Translations under genes and position numbers: made by a program | Assembly: GCF_019392195.1 (NCBI RefSeq) | Contig: NZ_JAHXKI010000002.1 | Coordinates: 1,426,001 to 1,490,000, forward strand | DNA: 64,000 bases | Direction: 5' to 3' | DNA from: Marinobacter sp. F4206 | GTDB taxonomy: Bacteria; Pseudomonadota; Gammaproteobacteria; Pseudomonadales; Oleiphilaceae | Notes under the pieces: model-generated | Database searches by the model: none | What the model saw: only the letters and a program-made list of their open reading frames with translations | Told to the model about the DNA's origin: nothing | Part shown: piece by piece, positions 35,995 to 44,926 of the stretch | How positions within the stretch are numbered: the stretch's first letter is position 1 | How the letters are laid out: the number at the start of each line of letters is the position of its first letter

Positions 35995-36788
35995 GTGCCC
36001 CAACCTCGTTTGGCGGGGCCCTCGTAGACGATATTACTGCAACGTACAGGAAAAAAACTGCCCTCGGGCCTATCGCGAGCATCCTGATAGCAAGGAGCCA
36101 GGCCTGTGACAAAAGCGGGACTTCCAAAAATCTGGTATTCCTGACAACTAATCCCCATGTCCGCGGCGAGGCCCGCATGAACCGCCGCAACGTTCATGGA
36201 GTAGCCATACTTCTCAAAAAGATAGGTATGCACATCCAGTGCAATCTGCAAATAGCGGCCGCCATCCAGTTCAAACTCTTTGGCTTTGTCCAGCATGAAG
36301 GGGATTCGCTCATCGGTCCGGGAAAGAGGACGCCCATACCCATAGATAGTGCGGCCCGCCGATTTCTCATTCTCAACAAATTCGCCGAGATCGCCGCCTG
36401 CGTCCAGGTGTGCCCCAGCCCGATAGAAAAAATCGAGCGCCCGCACTTCAGGACGACGACCATAAATAGACGCCTCTGAAATGCTCAGCCCAGCCATGAG
36501 CGACAGTGATGCGGTGGCACGTACGGTCCCTGCCAAAGCCGTTACATGATTGGGCCATATCGAAGCGTCTGGATAACTGGTGGAAACCCAGAAGGCGCTC
36601 AGTAATTTCGCGACATTTTCGCCCGGATCGCGCCCCAGGATGGCGTACAGATACAGGTGAATCCAATCGTAGTCACCCAGATCCCGATGCAGATCCTTGC
36701 CGTGAAAAACGACTCGTTCCGACAAGTAAGCCTTGCCCTTGCGGGTCAGCCAATGTTTTTCGGTTTCCAACAGTCTCTTGTGGCTCAT
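35991..36788 (-). CDS. Citrate-synthase-fold protein B, degenerate active site
   Basis: A 265-residue protein of the citrate synthase / citryl-CoA lyase fold. The alignable parts are SIWPNHVTALAGTVRATAS (the NADHEQN-type helix), TIYGYGRPLSRTDERIPFML (where citrate synthase has GFGHRVYKNYDPRA) and YGYSMNVAAVHAGLAADMGI (where it has YPNVDFYSGI). In the last two the catalytic His becomes Arg and the catalytic Asp becomes Ala. It is shorter than real synthases (about 430 residues). The start overlaps the stop of gene A by four bases (ATGA). It likely forms a heteromer with A. What it catalyses is not known. Confidence 0.75.
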   Translation of the reverse strand: MSHKRLLETEKHWLTRKGKAYLSERVVFHGKDLHRDLGDYDWIHLYLYAILGRDPGENVAKLLSAFWVSTSYPDASIWPNHVTALAGTVRATASLSLMAGLSISEASIYGRRPEVRALDFFYRAGAHLDAGGDLGEFVENEKSAGRTIYGYGRPLSRTDERIPFMLDKAKEFELDGGRYLQIALDVHTYLFEKYGYSMNVAAVHAGLAADMGISCQEYQIFGSPAFVTGLAPCYQDARDRPEGSFFPVRCSNIVYEGPAKRGWGT

Positions 36789-37615
36789 TTCGGCGTCGCC
36801 TCCTGATCACGCCCAGCCTCGGACGCGCTCTCATCAAGCTCAATCGCAGGGCCGTAATACGGAAATTTCTTCCACCCCATGTGCTTTTGCTCCACAGCGT
36901 GCGTTGCCGCTCCCGGGAGCCTGAGCATCAGGTACAACATGCTGCCCTGATCGGCATCCATCCCCAAATCAATCAGCGCAGCCGACGCCAGGCCGCTCAT
37001 CGCCAGAGGATAGCCGACGTGCTGCTCGAGGGCCTGCCGATTGGCTTTCAACCAGGCGAGCGCGCCGTTGGCAGGTGCCAGCCCGGCAAGCAGCTCCAAG
37101 GATTGCAGGATAGGCGTCGGGGTTACGTCCCCGTTCGGGTCAAAGCCCGGAGCATGCTCCATGGGTAACCAGATGTCGGCACGCTCATCATCACTCGGGT
37201 TCAGTAGCTTGGCGCACCAGGCATCAAAGTCGAAACGGCACTCCCGCCATAGCTCAATGCACACCGACACTTCCTGGGAACCACCGTACTGGCCCGCGCC
37301 GACCGCCAGGGCGGCCATTAACGCTGAACTGTGATTGGTACCGGCGACACCCGCGTTCATCGCTGCCCGAACGCTGGCTTCCCGGGGGCCTGGGTTAGCC
37401 AGCACCATTGCCAGTTTCTCAAGCAGTTGCGCTTCATTCGCGCCGGGGCGCTCTCCCTTGAACATGAGCAGTAGATACTCAAACCAACCGGCCTTCTGAA
37501 CCACCTCGCCATAGACATCATATCCGCTGCAGTAGCAGGCCTTTGCGGCGAACGGATTCTCAAGTTCCGGCTCCTCGAACCAGATATTCGAATGGTACTG
37601 GTACTCTGTTGCCAT
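36785..37615 (-). CDS. Citrate-synthase/citryl-CoA-lyase-fold protein A
   Basis: A 276-residue protein with the same fold, closer to the citryl-CoA lyase or ATP-citrate lyase C-terminal module. The stretch GTNHSSALMAALAVGAGQYGGSQEV corresponds to the catalytic-helix region; its GAGQYGG lacks the histidine found in GPAHGGANE of citrate synthase. RLPGAATHAVEQKHMGWKKFPYYGP matches GHYLDQKRL-type lyase ends and keeps a His. So A holds one catalytic site that B lacks and lacks another. It sits 13 bases after the ThDP enzyme gene and is coupled to B. Function inferred only. Confidence 0.78.
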   Translation of the reverse strand: MATEYQYHSNIWFEEPELENPFAAKACYCSGYDVYGEVVQKAGWFEYLLLMFKGERPGANEAQLLEKLAMVLANPGPREASVRAAMNAGVAGTNHSSALMAALAVGAGQYGGSQEVSVCIELWRECRFDFDAWCAKLLNPSDDERADIWLPMEHAPGFDPNGDVTPTPILQSLELLAGLAPANGALAWLKANRQALEQHVGYPLAMSGLASAALIDLGMDADQGSMLYLMLRLPGAATHAVEQKHMGWKKFPYYGPAIELDESASEAGRDQEATPK

Positions 37616-37628
37616 TGTGCTGTCCTGT

Positions 37629-39398
37629 CTATTCGGTTCCGGTGAGTACTTTCATTCGAGCGCCCATGGGGGGCACCTCGTCGGCATCAATCAATACATC
37701 AAGCAGACAAGGGCCCGAGCGGTCAAAAATTGCGGTCAGGTCGAGGGCATAGAGCTCCTCCATGCTCGCAATCCTGTGTGATTTAACGCCCAATGCTTCC
37801 GCCAACTTTGCAAAATTCACAGTGGGGAGGCTATTGGCAATTGGTTCTGCGCCCCCGAGGGCCTGGCCATGACGAACCATGCCCAACGACGAATCATTAA
37901 GCACCACCATCAGCACGTTCAGACCTTCCTGTGCAGCGGTGGTCAGCTCCTGCCCGGACATCAGGTAACTGCCATCGCCCGTGATGCACAGGACCGGAGC
38001 CCCCTCCGCAGCCATGGCGACCCCGACCGACGCGCCAATCGCCCACCCCATCGGGGCAAATCCAATCCCGATGTGAAACAGGTTCTTTTCCGGAGGCAAT
38101 GTCTCTGTCCGCCGCACGTTCCAGTGATGGATTCCCCACAGGAAGCTGTTACCACTGTCAAAAAGAGCGCGAGTCGTGTCCGGGCAGGCCCGGCTAAGGT
38201 AGGTGATCAAGGCTTGTGGTTTGACTGGCCCGGAGGTGGCATAACAACCCTCACGAAACCGCTCGTCAATTATCGCCGGCAGCCCGTCATTGGCGGTCAA
38301 CTGAGTCGAACTCGAATTGCGGGAGTCCTGCGCAAGCTCGCCCAGAAGCTGCTCAACCACCAACCGGGGTTCACCGAGAATGGCCTCGCGAGCCATGGTC
38401 GCCCGGGTGAGGTGGTCGGGATTTCTGGCGATATGGATCAACCGCCCGGACAGGATTCCCTCGGGATCCCAGCCTGCCGTTGACACTTCGTCCAGGGCAG
38501 CGCCCACGACAATTATCCTTTCGGCATTGTGGGGTTTCAGTGCTTCCGACGCACTGCGGTGCCCGGCAAAGCCGAAGACACCTCGATACAACGGATGAAA
38601 ACTGTCAATGATCCCCTTTGCCCGGGGCGTGGTTACCAACTGCCAGCCTTTGATCTCGGCAAGCCTTGTCAGCTGAGCGACGGCGGAGGCCGCATCCTCA
38701 CCCAGAACAATGGTGGCTCGGCTCACGTCCTTCAGATCTCCGGCCACTTTTTGCAGGTACCCGGGGCCCGGCATAACCTCATTGGCCACAAAGGCATTCA
38801 GGCTGGTATGGATGGCATCATCTGGTAAGGCGTGGCGCATGACGTCCAGGGGAATCGAAAGATGGACGGGCCCGGGTTGATGACCCAGGGCATGACCTAT
38901 GGCGTGAAGCAGCTTCGGTACTAACTGTTCAGGATGCGACACCAGTGTGTTGTAACGGGTGCAGCTGGCGAACATGTCAATCGTGTTGACGCTGGTGCAG
39001 GAAGATTCCTGCAAGGCGCCCTGACCAAAACGGTCCAGCGAGGTCTGCGCGGATATAACCAGCATTGGAATGTTGTCGGCGTAGGCTGCGGCCACACCCG
39101 TGATCAGATTGGTTGCACCCGGCCCTGCCGTGGCGCAACACACTCCAAGCCGTCCGGATTCCCGGGCGTAACCGTCGGCCATAAACGCGGCGCCGGTTTC
39201 ATGGCGTGCGGTTACGGACCGAATCCCTCCCCGACGCTCACTTCGGGCCAGGGCATTGTAAAAAGGCTCAATGCTGCCACCCGGCACCCCAAAAACGCAG
39301 TCAACCCCGAGGCGCTCCAGGTATCGCAGAATTAGATCACCACACTCAAGCATTGGATACTCATTGCAGGTGGCTGATGCGGACTGTGGAAGTCGCAT
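37629..39398 (-). CDS. ThDP-dependent acetolactate-synthase-like enzyme
   Basis: A 589-residue thiamine-diphosphate enzyme of the acetolactate synthase / pyruvate oxidase group. The activating glutamate is in ARHETGAAFMADGYAR (about residue 66). The ThDP-Mg motif ITGDGSYLMSGQELTTAAQEGLNVLMVVLND is complete. It begins ten bases after the GGDEF-EAL gene; an internal ATG at 39353 gives the more usual start MLECGDLILRYL. As part of a trio with two citrate-synthase-like genes it may make or split a branched hydroxy-acid or acyl-CoA. It does not look like IlvB proper: no IlvN subunit gene is near. Confidence 0.85.
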   Translation of the reverse strand: MRLPQSASATCNEYPMLECGDLILRYLERLGVDCVFGVPGGSIEPFYNALARSERRGGIRSVTARHETGAAFMADGYARESGRLGVCCATAGPGATNLITGVAAAYADNIPMLVISAQTSLDRFGQGALQESSCTSVNTIDMFASCTRYNTLVSHPEQLVPKLLHAIGHALGHQPGPVHLSIPLDVMRHALPDDAIHTSLNAFVANEVMPGPGYLQKVAGDLKDVSRATIVLGEDAASAVAQLTRLAEIKGWQLVTTPRAKGIIDSFHPLYRGVFGFAGHRSASEALKPHNAERIIVVGAALDEVSTAGWDPEGILSGRLIHIARNPDHLTRATMAREAILGEPRLVVEQLLGELAQDSRNSSSTQLTANDGLPAIIDERFREGCYATSGPVKPQALITYLSRACPDTTRALFDSGNSFLWGIHHWNVRRTETLPPEKNLFHIGIGFAPMGWAIGASVGVAMAAEGAPVLCITGDGSYLMSGQELTTAAQEGLNVLMVVLNDSSLGMVRHGQALGGAEPIANSLPTVNFAKLAEALGVKSHRIASMEELYALDLTAIFDRSGPCLLDVLIDADEVPPMGARMKVLTGTE

Positions 39399-39407
39399 CC
39401 ATCCGGG

Positions 39408-41093
39408 TTAGTGGTCCAGGGGAGCAGGTTTGGCTATCCCATATCCCTGGGCGTAATCGAGGCCGAGCTTCCGCAGACACTCTTTCACTTCGTCCGTCTC
39501 AACGAACTCGGCTATGGTTTTCAGGCCAGCCGCATGTCCGATGCGATTGCAGGCATCGACTATCCCCATATCAATCGGGTCGGCAAGCAGGTTTCGGATA
39601 AACCCGCCATCCACCTTCAAGTAGTCTATGGGCAGGGCTTTCAGATAGGAGAAGGAGCTCATTCCCGAGCCAAAATCGTCCAGTGCGAACTTGAAGCCAT
39701 CACTGCGGGCCCGCTCGATGAAGCCGATCGTGTCGCTAAGGTTCGCTATGGCAGAGGTCTCGGTGATTTCAAAGCACACCCGGCGTGGCAGGATGGAATA
39801 CTCCTGAACCTTATCGCGGATGTAATTGAAAAGCTCACCATCACTCAGCGACCCACCCGACAGGTTGATAAAAAAGGTGCCGCTGGTTTCCCGCCCAAGC
39901 CCCGTTCGATCCAGATAGGCAAACGCCAGTTCGATGACCCGGCGATCAATTCTCGGCATCAGGCCGAAACGTTCCGCAGCCGGAATAAAGGCACCTGGAG
40001 GAATGATCTCGTTACCCTGGCGCAGGCGAACAAGAAATTCGGTGCGGAAGCCGTCGGCGCTGGCCTCCTGAAGAGGGATCATCTCCTGGTGATACAGGAA
40101 GAAATTGTTGGTTTGCAGCGCCTCTTGCAGGCGGCTCATCCATTGCATATCCCGCTGACGCTGGCGCATGTCTTTGTCGCTGGATTCATAGACCTGGACG
40201 TTGTTGCGCCCGCGGTCCTTGGCGGCATAGCACGCCAGGTCTGCGTGACTGAGCAATTCGCCCGCGGTTTTGTACTGGCCACTCATGATGACCATGCCCA
40301 CGCTCAGCGAGACAGCGAACGGCTTGTCGTCCCAGACAAACCGGTATTCCCGGACCTCCTCGCACAGTGATTCAGCAACTTTACGAGCGTCCATGGCATC
40401 ACAGCCACGGAGTAGTACCCCGAACTCATCGCCCCCCAGACGAGCGAGGGTGTCGTTGGCCCGCAGTTTCTGGCTCAGAACCTTTGCCAGCTGTTTCAAC
40501 AACTCATCGCCGGCCATGTGGCCACAGGTATCGTTGATAATCTTGAACTGATCAAGGTCGAGGTAGAGCAGGACGCAGTCGCGAACCGACTTCCGGGAAT
40601 CGTGGAGAGCCTGCACCAGCTGACGCTCGAACTCGCGCCGGTTCACCAGGTCGGTGAGGCTGTCGTGGTAGGCCATGTGCTGAAGTGTCGATTCCGCCCT
40701 TTTCTTGGCAAGCCGAACGGTCACTTCCCGCATTTCACGGTGGATCGCCGGTATCAGCCGGGCCAGATTACCCTTCATGATGTAATCCTGCGCGCCCGCT
40801 TTCATGGCGCTTACCGCGACATCCTCGCCAATCAGGCCGGATACGATGATGACCGGCAGGTCCGCGGCAAATTGACGCGTCAGTTCGAGTACCCGGAAAG
40901 AGGTGAATCCGGGAAGACTGTGATCCGTAATGACAATGTCCCAGTCTGCATTCATGAGCGCGGTCTCCATCGCGCTCTCGCTGTCCACCATTCTGTAATA
41001 CGGCTCAATGCCACCCTTTTTGAGGGCACGCAGCAGTAGAAGGGCGTCATCCTCCGAGTCTTCAACCAGCAACACCCGCAGGCGGTCATTCAT
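39408..41093 (-). CDS. Receiver-GGDEF-EAL response regulator
   Basis: A protein of about 561 residues that makes or breaks cyclic di-GMP under phosphorelay control. The receiver has DSEDD and the phospho-acceptor in DIVITDHSLPG. The GGDEF domain is intact (RLGGDEFGVL) with an RAND inhibition site five residues before. The EAL motif is EFL in the TEFLVRL position, but the remaining catalytic residues are there (INLSGGS, CFEITET, ALDDFGSG, LKVDGGF, AEFVET, DYAQGYGI), so phosphodiesterase activity is plausible. The ATG at 41093 follows the preceding receiver gene's stop by a single base. Confidence 0.92.
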   Translation of the reverse strand: MNDRLRVLLVEDSEDDALLLLRALKKGGIEPYYRMVDSESAMETALMNADWDIVITDHSLPGFTSFRVLELTRQFAADLPVIIVSGLIGEDVAVSAMKAGAQDYIMKGNLARLIPAIHREMREVTVRLAKKRAESTLQHMAYHDSLTDLVNRREFERQLVQALHDSRKSVRDCVLLYLDLDQFKIINDTCGHMAGDELLKQLAKVLSQKLRANDTLARLGGDEFGVLLRGCDAMDARKVAESLCEEVREYRFVWDDKPFAVSLSVGMVIMSGQYKTAGELLSHADLACYAAKDRGRNNVQVYESSDKDMRQRQRDMQWMSRLQEALQTNNFFLYHQEMIPLQEASADGFRTEFLVRLRQGNEIIPPGAFIPAAERFGLMPRIDRRVIELAFAYLDRTGLGRETSGTFFINLSGGSLSDGELFNYIRDKVQEYSILPRRVCFEITETSAIANLSDTIGFIERARSDGFKFALDDFGSGMSSFSYLKALPIDYLKVDGGFIRNLLADPIDMGIVDACNRIGHAAGLKTIAEFVETDEVKECLRKLGLDYAQGYGIAKPAPLDH

Positions 41094-41094
41094 A

Positions 41095-41571
41095 TCATTC
41101 ACCAGCACCACCTTTTTGGAACGATCGGGATGCCCCCATCACGGGAAGCTTGTTCACGGTTAACCAGTATCGGGCCAGCAGGCTCATTTGCTCGCTGAAC
41201 TTACTGTAGTCGATCTGCTTGGTTACAAAACTGTTGGCGCCCAGCCTGTAGGCTTCACGCAGTTCCTGCGGCTCATCCGAAGAGGTAACCATAACGACCG
41301 GGAGCCAGTCGGTCGTGGGCGATGAGCGGATACGACGCAACACGTCAAGGCCGCTGACTCTTGGCAGCTTGAAGTCCAGCAACACAACACCTACGGACTC
41401 AACCTGCTCAGAGCGTTCACAGGTGTCGGTTCCAAACAGGAAATCCAGTGCTTCCTGTCCGTCTTCCAGCATGATGATGGGATTGGTCCTGCTGGCACTC
41501 CTGAGTGCGCGCATCGTGAGGATCTGATCATCCGGATTGTCCTCCACAACCAGAATTGCATAGTCATCCAT
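41095..41571 (-). CDS. Single-domain response regulator (Rcp1-like)
   Basis: A stand-alone receiver of about 158 residues. VVEDNPDDQILTMRAL holds the acidic pocket; LLDFKLPRVSGLDVL the phospho-acceptor Asp; VTKQIDYSKF the conserved lysine. There is no output domain, so it probably relays phosphate from the kinase upstream to another component, or acts through protein contact. Two ATGs compete; the one at 41571 has GGAGAG at a fitting distance. It sits between the histidine kinase and the receiver-GGDEF-EAL gene. Confidence 0.88.
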   Translation of the reverse strand: MDDYAILVVEDNPDDQILTMRALRSASRTNPIIMLEDGQEALDFLFGTDTCERSEQVESVGVVLLDFKLPRVSGLDVLRRIRSSPTTDWLPVVMVTSSDEPQELREAYRLGANSFVTKQIDYSKFSEQMSLLARYWLTVNKLPVMGASRSFQKGGAGE

Positions 41572-41628
41572 TCCCATACACTCTCCATTTCCATCGGGCA
41601 TTCAGAAGTGTCGCAACCCGACACCGCC

Positions 41629-43086
41629 TCACTTTTGCATTGAGGACGGGAACTTTACATAGAAGCAGGCCCCCCTGTCGACTGACGAGTCAGCGTACAC
41701 TTCGCCGAAATGCCGTCTCACAACCCGGTCAACAGTGGCCAGACCCAGCCCGGTGCCAATGAATTGCGAGGGAGTGTGCAAACGGTTGAAAGCGACAAAC
41801 AACTTCTCCACGTATTTCATGTCGAAGCCGACACCATTGTCCTGAATTGCAACGGTAATACTGTCGGGAGCTTCACAGGCCGTCACATCAATCCGGCGCT
41901 GATCGTTCTTGGACGTGTACTTCCAGGCATTTTCGAGCAGGTTCTGAAAGGCCACCCGAAGCATCCGCTCATCCCCGACGACCCGGATACCCCGCTGTAT
42001 CTGCACGTGAGTGGGGAGCGAATCGGTGGTCTCCCTGAGTTCATCCACGATTTCCTCAAGCATCACGCTGAGGTCAAGCTGCTTGATCTCCATCGCCTGA
42101 CGGCTTACGCGGGACAACACCAGAAGCCCGTCAATCAGCCCACCCATTCGTACCGTCGCCGTTCGGATCCTGGACAGGTAGTCTCTACCGGTTTCGTTTA
42201 GCTGGTCACCGCAGTCCTCTTCAAGCGCCTGGCCAAAACCCTCAATCGCCCGCAGCGGCTGCCGCAGATCGTGCGAGACCGAGAAACTGAATGCTTCCAG
42301 CTCTCTGTTGGCCAGACTCAGTTCAGACGTCCGGTCAGCAACGGTTCTCTCCAACTCGTCACGACTCTCCAGAATTCTCAGGTTCTGTTGCTGGATGGTT
42401 CCGATCATCTCGTTGAAGGCAATACCCAGATGCCCGAGTTCGTCTTTGCCATAGACCGGTACCCGAATCGAGTAGTCATGTTCCCGGGCAATCCGCTGGG
42501 CGGCATTGGACAGCTCGAAGATCGGCTCGGATACCAGGCGCTGCAAACGCAACGCGACCCACGCCAGCGCCATCTGAATCACTATACCGATGCTGAAGGT
42601 TACGACGATGAACGCCCGGATATGTTCACGCAATACCTCAAGCCGCGACATCAAATAGAAATGACCGACGGTGTCGCCATCCAGCGTTACCGGCTCAAGA
42701 AGGCGATAAAAGTCTCCGACAAAACCAACCTGTGGCGCCCCACCAAGGTCGGGACAACCGGCGCCCCCCGAGCTATTGAGTTCACTCACCACCTCTCCCG
42801 AGACGTTGAACACGCATACCTGCTCGATGGTTCCAATCTGGCGCAGGCTCGAAATAATGGTGTTGAGTTGCTGGTCGTCCTCGAAGAGCAGCGCAGCTGC
42901 AGATTGCTCGGTCAGAATGTCAGTTATGACGTGCAGTTCGGATTCGAGTTGCTCCTGATAGTTTTCGTTTTCCACCACCACGAGGCTGGTGCACACCAGC
43001 AGAATTCCAAGAGTACTGATCGACAGGGTGAGCAGGAGCAGCTTGGTCTTCAATGGCCAGTACTGCCAGCGCAAGCGTTCCATCAT
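41629..43086 (-). CDS. CHASE8/HAMP histidine kinase
   Basis: A 485-residue inner-membrane kinase. Two helices (about 15-37 and 160-182) flank a periplasmic CHASE8-type sensor with ALLFEDDQQLNTIISSLRQI. A HAMP domain (about 183-240) and a coiled coil (about 235-265) follow. The HisKA box is SVSHDLRQPLRAIEGF and the HATPase has LLENAWKYTSK and GTGLGLATV. This is the bacteriophytochrome-like HisKA type. The start overlaps the YfiR stop by four bases (ATGA). It should phosphorylate the two downstream receivers. Confidence 0.92.
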   Translation of the reverse strand: MMERLRWQYWPLKTKLLLLTLSISTLGILLVCTSLVVVENENYQEQLESELHVITDILTEQSAAALLFEDDQQLNTIISSLRQIGTIEQVCVFNVSGEVVSELNSSGGAGCPDLGGAPQVGFVGDFYRLLEPVTLDGDTVGHFYLMSRLEVLREHIRAFIVVTFSIGIVIQMALAWVALRLQRLVSEPIFELSNAAQRIAREHDYSIRVPVYGKDELGHLGIAFNEMIGTIQQQNLRILESRDELERTVADRTSELSLANRELEAFSFSVSHDLRQPLRAIEGFGQALEEDCGDQLNETGRDYLSRIRTATVRMGGLIDGLLVLSRVSRQAMEIKQLDLSVMLEEIVDELRETTDSLPTHVQIQRGIRVVGDERMLRVAFQNLLENAWKYTSKNDQRRIDVTACEAPDSITVAIQDNGVGFDMKYVEKLFVAFNRLHTPSQFIGTGLGLATVDRVVRRHFGEVYADSSVDRGACFYVKFPSSMQK

Positions 43087-43601
43087 CGGATAACCCTCAC
43101 AGCCAGTTCCAGCAACCTGGAATTGACATGGATGCCCGCCCTTTGGGCCGCCTGGAGGTTAATTTCGAACCGGATAACGTTGCCCTCTTTCACGTATCCG
43201 ATGATCCCGCCTTCCTCCACAAAGTCGGGGATCTCACTGATCGTAAGCATCTGACGTTCGTGGGCGTACTCGGTGATGGCCGGCAAGTCCCGGGACCTGG
43301 CGCTGCCGATAAACAGGACCTGACAACCGTCACTGTCGGACAGGGAACCTGGATAAGCCAATGCCAAAGGCCGGCCCTGAGAGACCCGGCCATTGAGTTG
43401 CTGGAGCACGTCGCCAAATGGATCCTGGCCCAGCACGCAGATCCTCATTTCGGGCGCTTCGGCCAGAGGGTCAGACCAGGTTATGAATCGGGTGAAATTG
43501 TAAAGAAAGGCGGCCTTGACCTCATATTCCGAGCGCACGGACGCATTGGCGGTGCCAACCAGGGACCACAGAAGCAATGCGATAAGGAATTTCAAAAACA
43601 C
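43083..43601 (-). CDS. YfiR/DUF4154 family periplasmic protein
   Basis: A 172-residue exported protein. The signal peptide is residues 1-20 (FLKFLIALLLWSLVGTANA). The YfiR family start EYEVKAAFLYNFTRFITWSD is clear, as are the two closing blocks CQVLFIGSARSRDLP and GGIIGYVKEGNVIRFEINL. In YfiBNR systems YfiR represses a membrane cyclase from the periplasm; here it is coupled to a histidine kinase, so it probably gates the CHASE8 sensor. It is the first gene of the train. Confidence 0.92.
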   Translation of the reverse strand: MFLKFLIALLLWSLVGTANASVRSEYEVKAAFLYNFTRFITWSDPLAEAPEMRICVLGQDPFGDVLQQLNGRVSQGRPLALAYPGSLSDSDGCQVLFIGSARSRDLPAITEYAHERQMLTISEIPDFVEEGGIIGYVKEGNVIRFEINLQAAQRAGIHVNSRLLELAVRVIR

Positions 43602-43908
43602 CTAAAGGTAACCCCCGGCTATCCATTTCATCGAACCCTTATCCTGAACGGCGTACTCCGTGTACGCCCGATAAGTTAGCCCGGAGTGTTTAGATTGATC
43701 ACAATCCAAATTCGACGTATCTCAATGCCTTGCACGACACATTGGCAAGTACCATCCGAATCCCACGAAGGTTAGCACTGGTTTTCGTCGCGTCAATAAG
43801 CCGACTGCGATTATCCTCTCCTGGTTGTGACGGTTGTGGCAGTGCCCCGCTCGATTTGCGATTCTATAACATCACCGCTCCATGCTTCTCTGGTAAATCG
43901 CCCACGCT
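43602..43908. other. Divergent promoter region of yfiR-type operon and greB
   Basis: 307 bases with no gene. It holds an inverted pair GGCGTAC/GTACGCC at about 43650-43668. A TTGATCACAATCCA string at 43696 resembles an FNR site but has a poorer right half. No clear promoter could be fixed by eye. Confidence 0.5.
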
Positions 43909-44388
43909 ATGAAAACGAATCTGATAACCCGCGAAGGTTTCGACAAGCTTCAACAAGAGCTGGATTTTCTCTGGCGCACAGAGCGACCGGAAGTGACCAG
44001 GAAAGTGACCTGGGCTGCAAGCCTGGGTGACCGTTCGGAAAACGCCGACTACCAGTACAACAAGCGACGCCTACGCGAAATAGACCGTCGAGTCAGGCAC
44101 ATCAGAAAACGACTGGAAAGCGTTCGGATTGTGGATTACTCAGAACTCCAGGAGGGCCGCGTGTTTTTTGGTGCGTGGGTCAGACTGGTCGACGAAGAAA
44201 CCTCACTGACCTTCCGGATCGTCGGACCCGATGAGATTTATGAACGGAAGGACTTTGTATCGATTGATGCTCCGATTGCCCGCGCCTGCCTCAAAAAAGA
44301 AACGGACGATGAGGTCCTGGTCCGGACACCGGTGGGCGAGAAAACGTGGTACGTCGACCAGATCTGGTATGAATCGGACAAGGCATAA
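43909..44388 (+). CDS. greB: Transcription elongation factor GreB
   Basis: A 159-residue factor that enters the RNA polymerase secondary channel and rescues backtracked complexes by stimulating RNA cleavage. The coiled-coil N-terminus (about 1-75) carries the acidic tip in LGDRSENADYQYNKRRLREIDRRV. The C-terminal FKBP-like domain follows (FFGAWVRLVDEE; ISIDAPIARA-like VSIDAPIARACL). The long basic patch in the coil and the KTWYVDQIWYE end fit GreB more than GreA. It is followed by a strong hairpin. Confidence 0.95.
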   Translation: MKTNLITREGFDKLQQELDFLWRTERPEVTRKVTWAASLGDRSENADYQYNKRRLREIDRRVRHIRKRLESVRIVDYSELQEGRVFFGAWVRLVDEETSLTFRIVGPDEIYERKDFVSIDAPIARACLKKETDDEVLVRTPVGEKTWYVDQIWYESDKA

Positions 44389-44390
44389 AC

Positions 44391-44417
44391 CAAAAAAAAC
44401 CCCGTAAAAACGGGGTT
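44391..44417. terminator. Terminator after greB
   Basis: AACCCCGT and ACGGGGTT form an 8-bp stem with a 4-base A loop. Eight A precede it and only two T follow, so it is strongest for transcripts coming on the minus strand and weaker for greB. Confidence 0.7.
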
Positions 44418-44642
44418 AAGGCTAGCGCTGTGCTGGAGGGAGAAGCAAGCAACAAATGATTGCTTCAATAACTACAGTTTCCATTATGCACAGCCGGGGT
44501 TACTACAGAGTGGCCGGTGAATTACGTTTTTGACAGGCTTTTGTCTGCCGTGGTGATGACGAAATTAGGTTGCACACTCTAGGCGCGGTCACTACCGTTC
44601 GCGATATACTTCTACCATGATTTCCATTCACGGAGTTTTCCA

Positions 44643-44924
44643 ATGAACACACAGAAACTGCTGAACTTTGCCCTGGAAGGCATCGACACCATTGGTTACC
44701 GCCTCGACCAGATGGGCATTACCGGCAAGGTTAATCGCCACAACATTGCGGCGTACCTGGCGGCAGAACAGAAATACCTGGAAGGTGAATGGGACAGCAT
44801 CCAGGCTCGAGTCGATCGCCGCCGGTCCCAGTTCGAACACATCACCCACGCCGTGGAGACACGTGCAGACGCCCTTCTTGGTCCGGTTTTTGACCGGGTT
44901 AACCGGTTCCGCGCCCGTCAGTAA
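44643..44924 (+). CDS. Small hypothetical helical protein
   Basis: A 93-residue, charged, helix-rich protein (KLLNFALEGIDTIGYRLDQMGI at the start; basic RVDRRRSQFEH in the middle). It is not assigned to a family; the amphipathic helices faintly recall phasin-like granule proteins, with no supporting motif. The ATG at 44643 has a CGGAG site. It ends two bases before the stop of the convergent kinase gene. Confidence 0.7.
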   Translation: MNTQKLLNFALEGIDTIGYRLDQMGITGKVNRHNIAAYLAAEQKYLEGEWDSIQARVDRRRSQFEHITHAVETRADALLGPVFDRVNRFRARQ

Positions 44925-44926
44925 GT

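Noticed and set aside
39408-41093. EFL in place of EAL as proof of an inactive phosphodiesterase
   Set aside because: The other catalytic residues are all present, so loss of activity cannot be claimed.
43696-43709. TTGATCACAATCCA as a second FNR site before the yfiR gene
   Set aside because: The right half-site differs at an important base; too weak to call.
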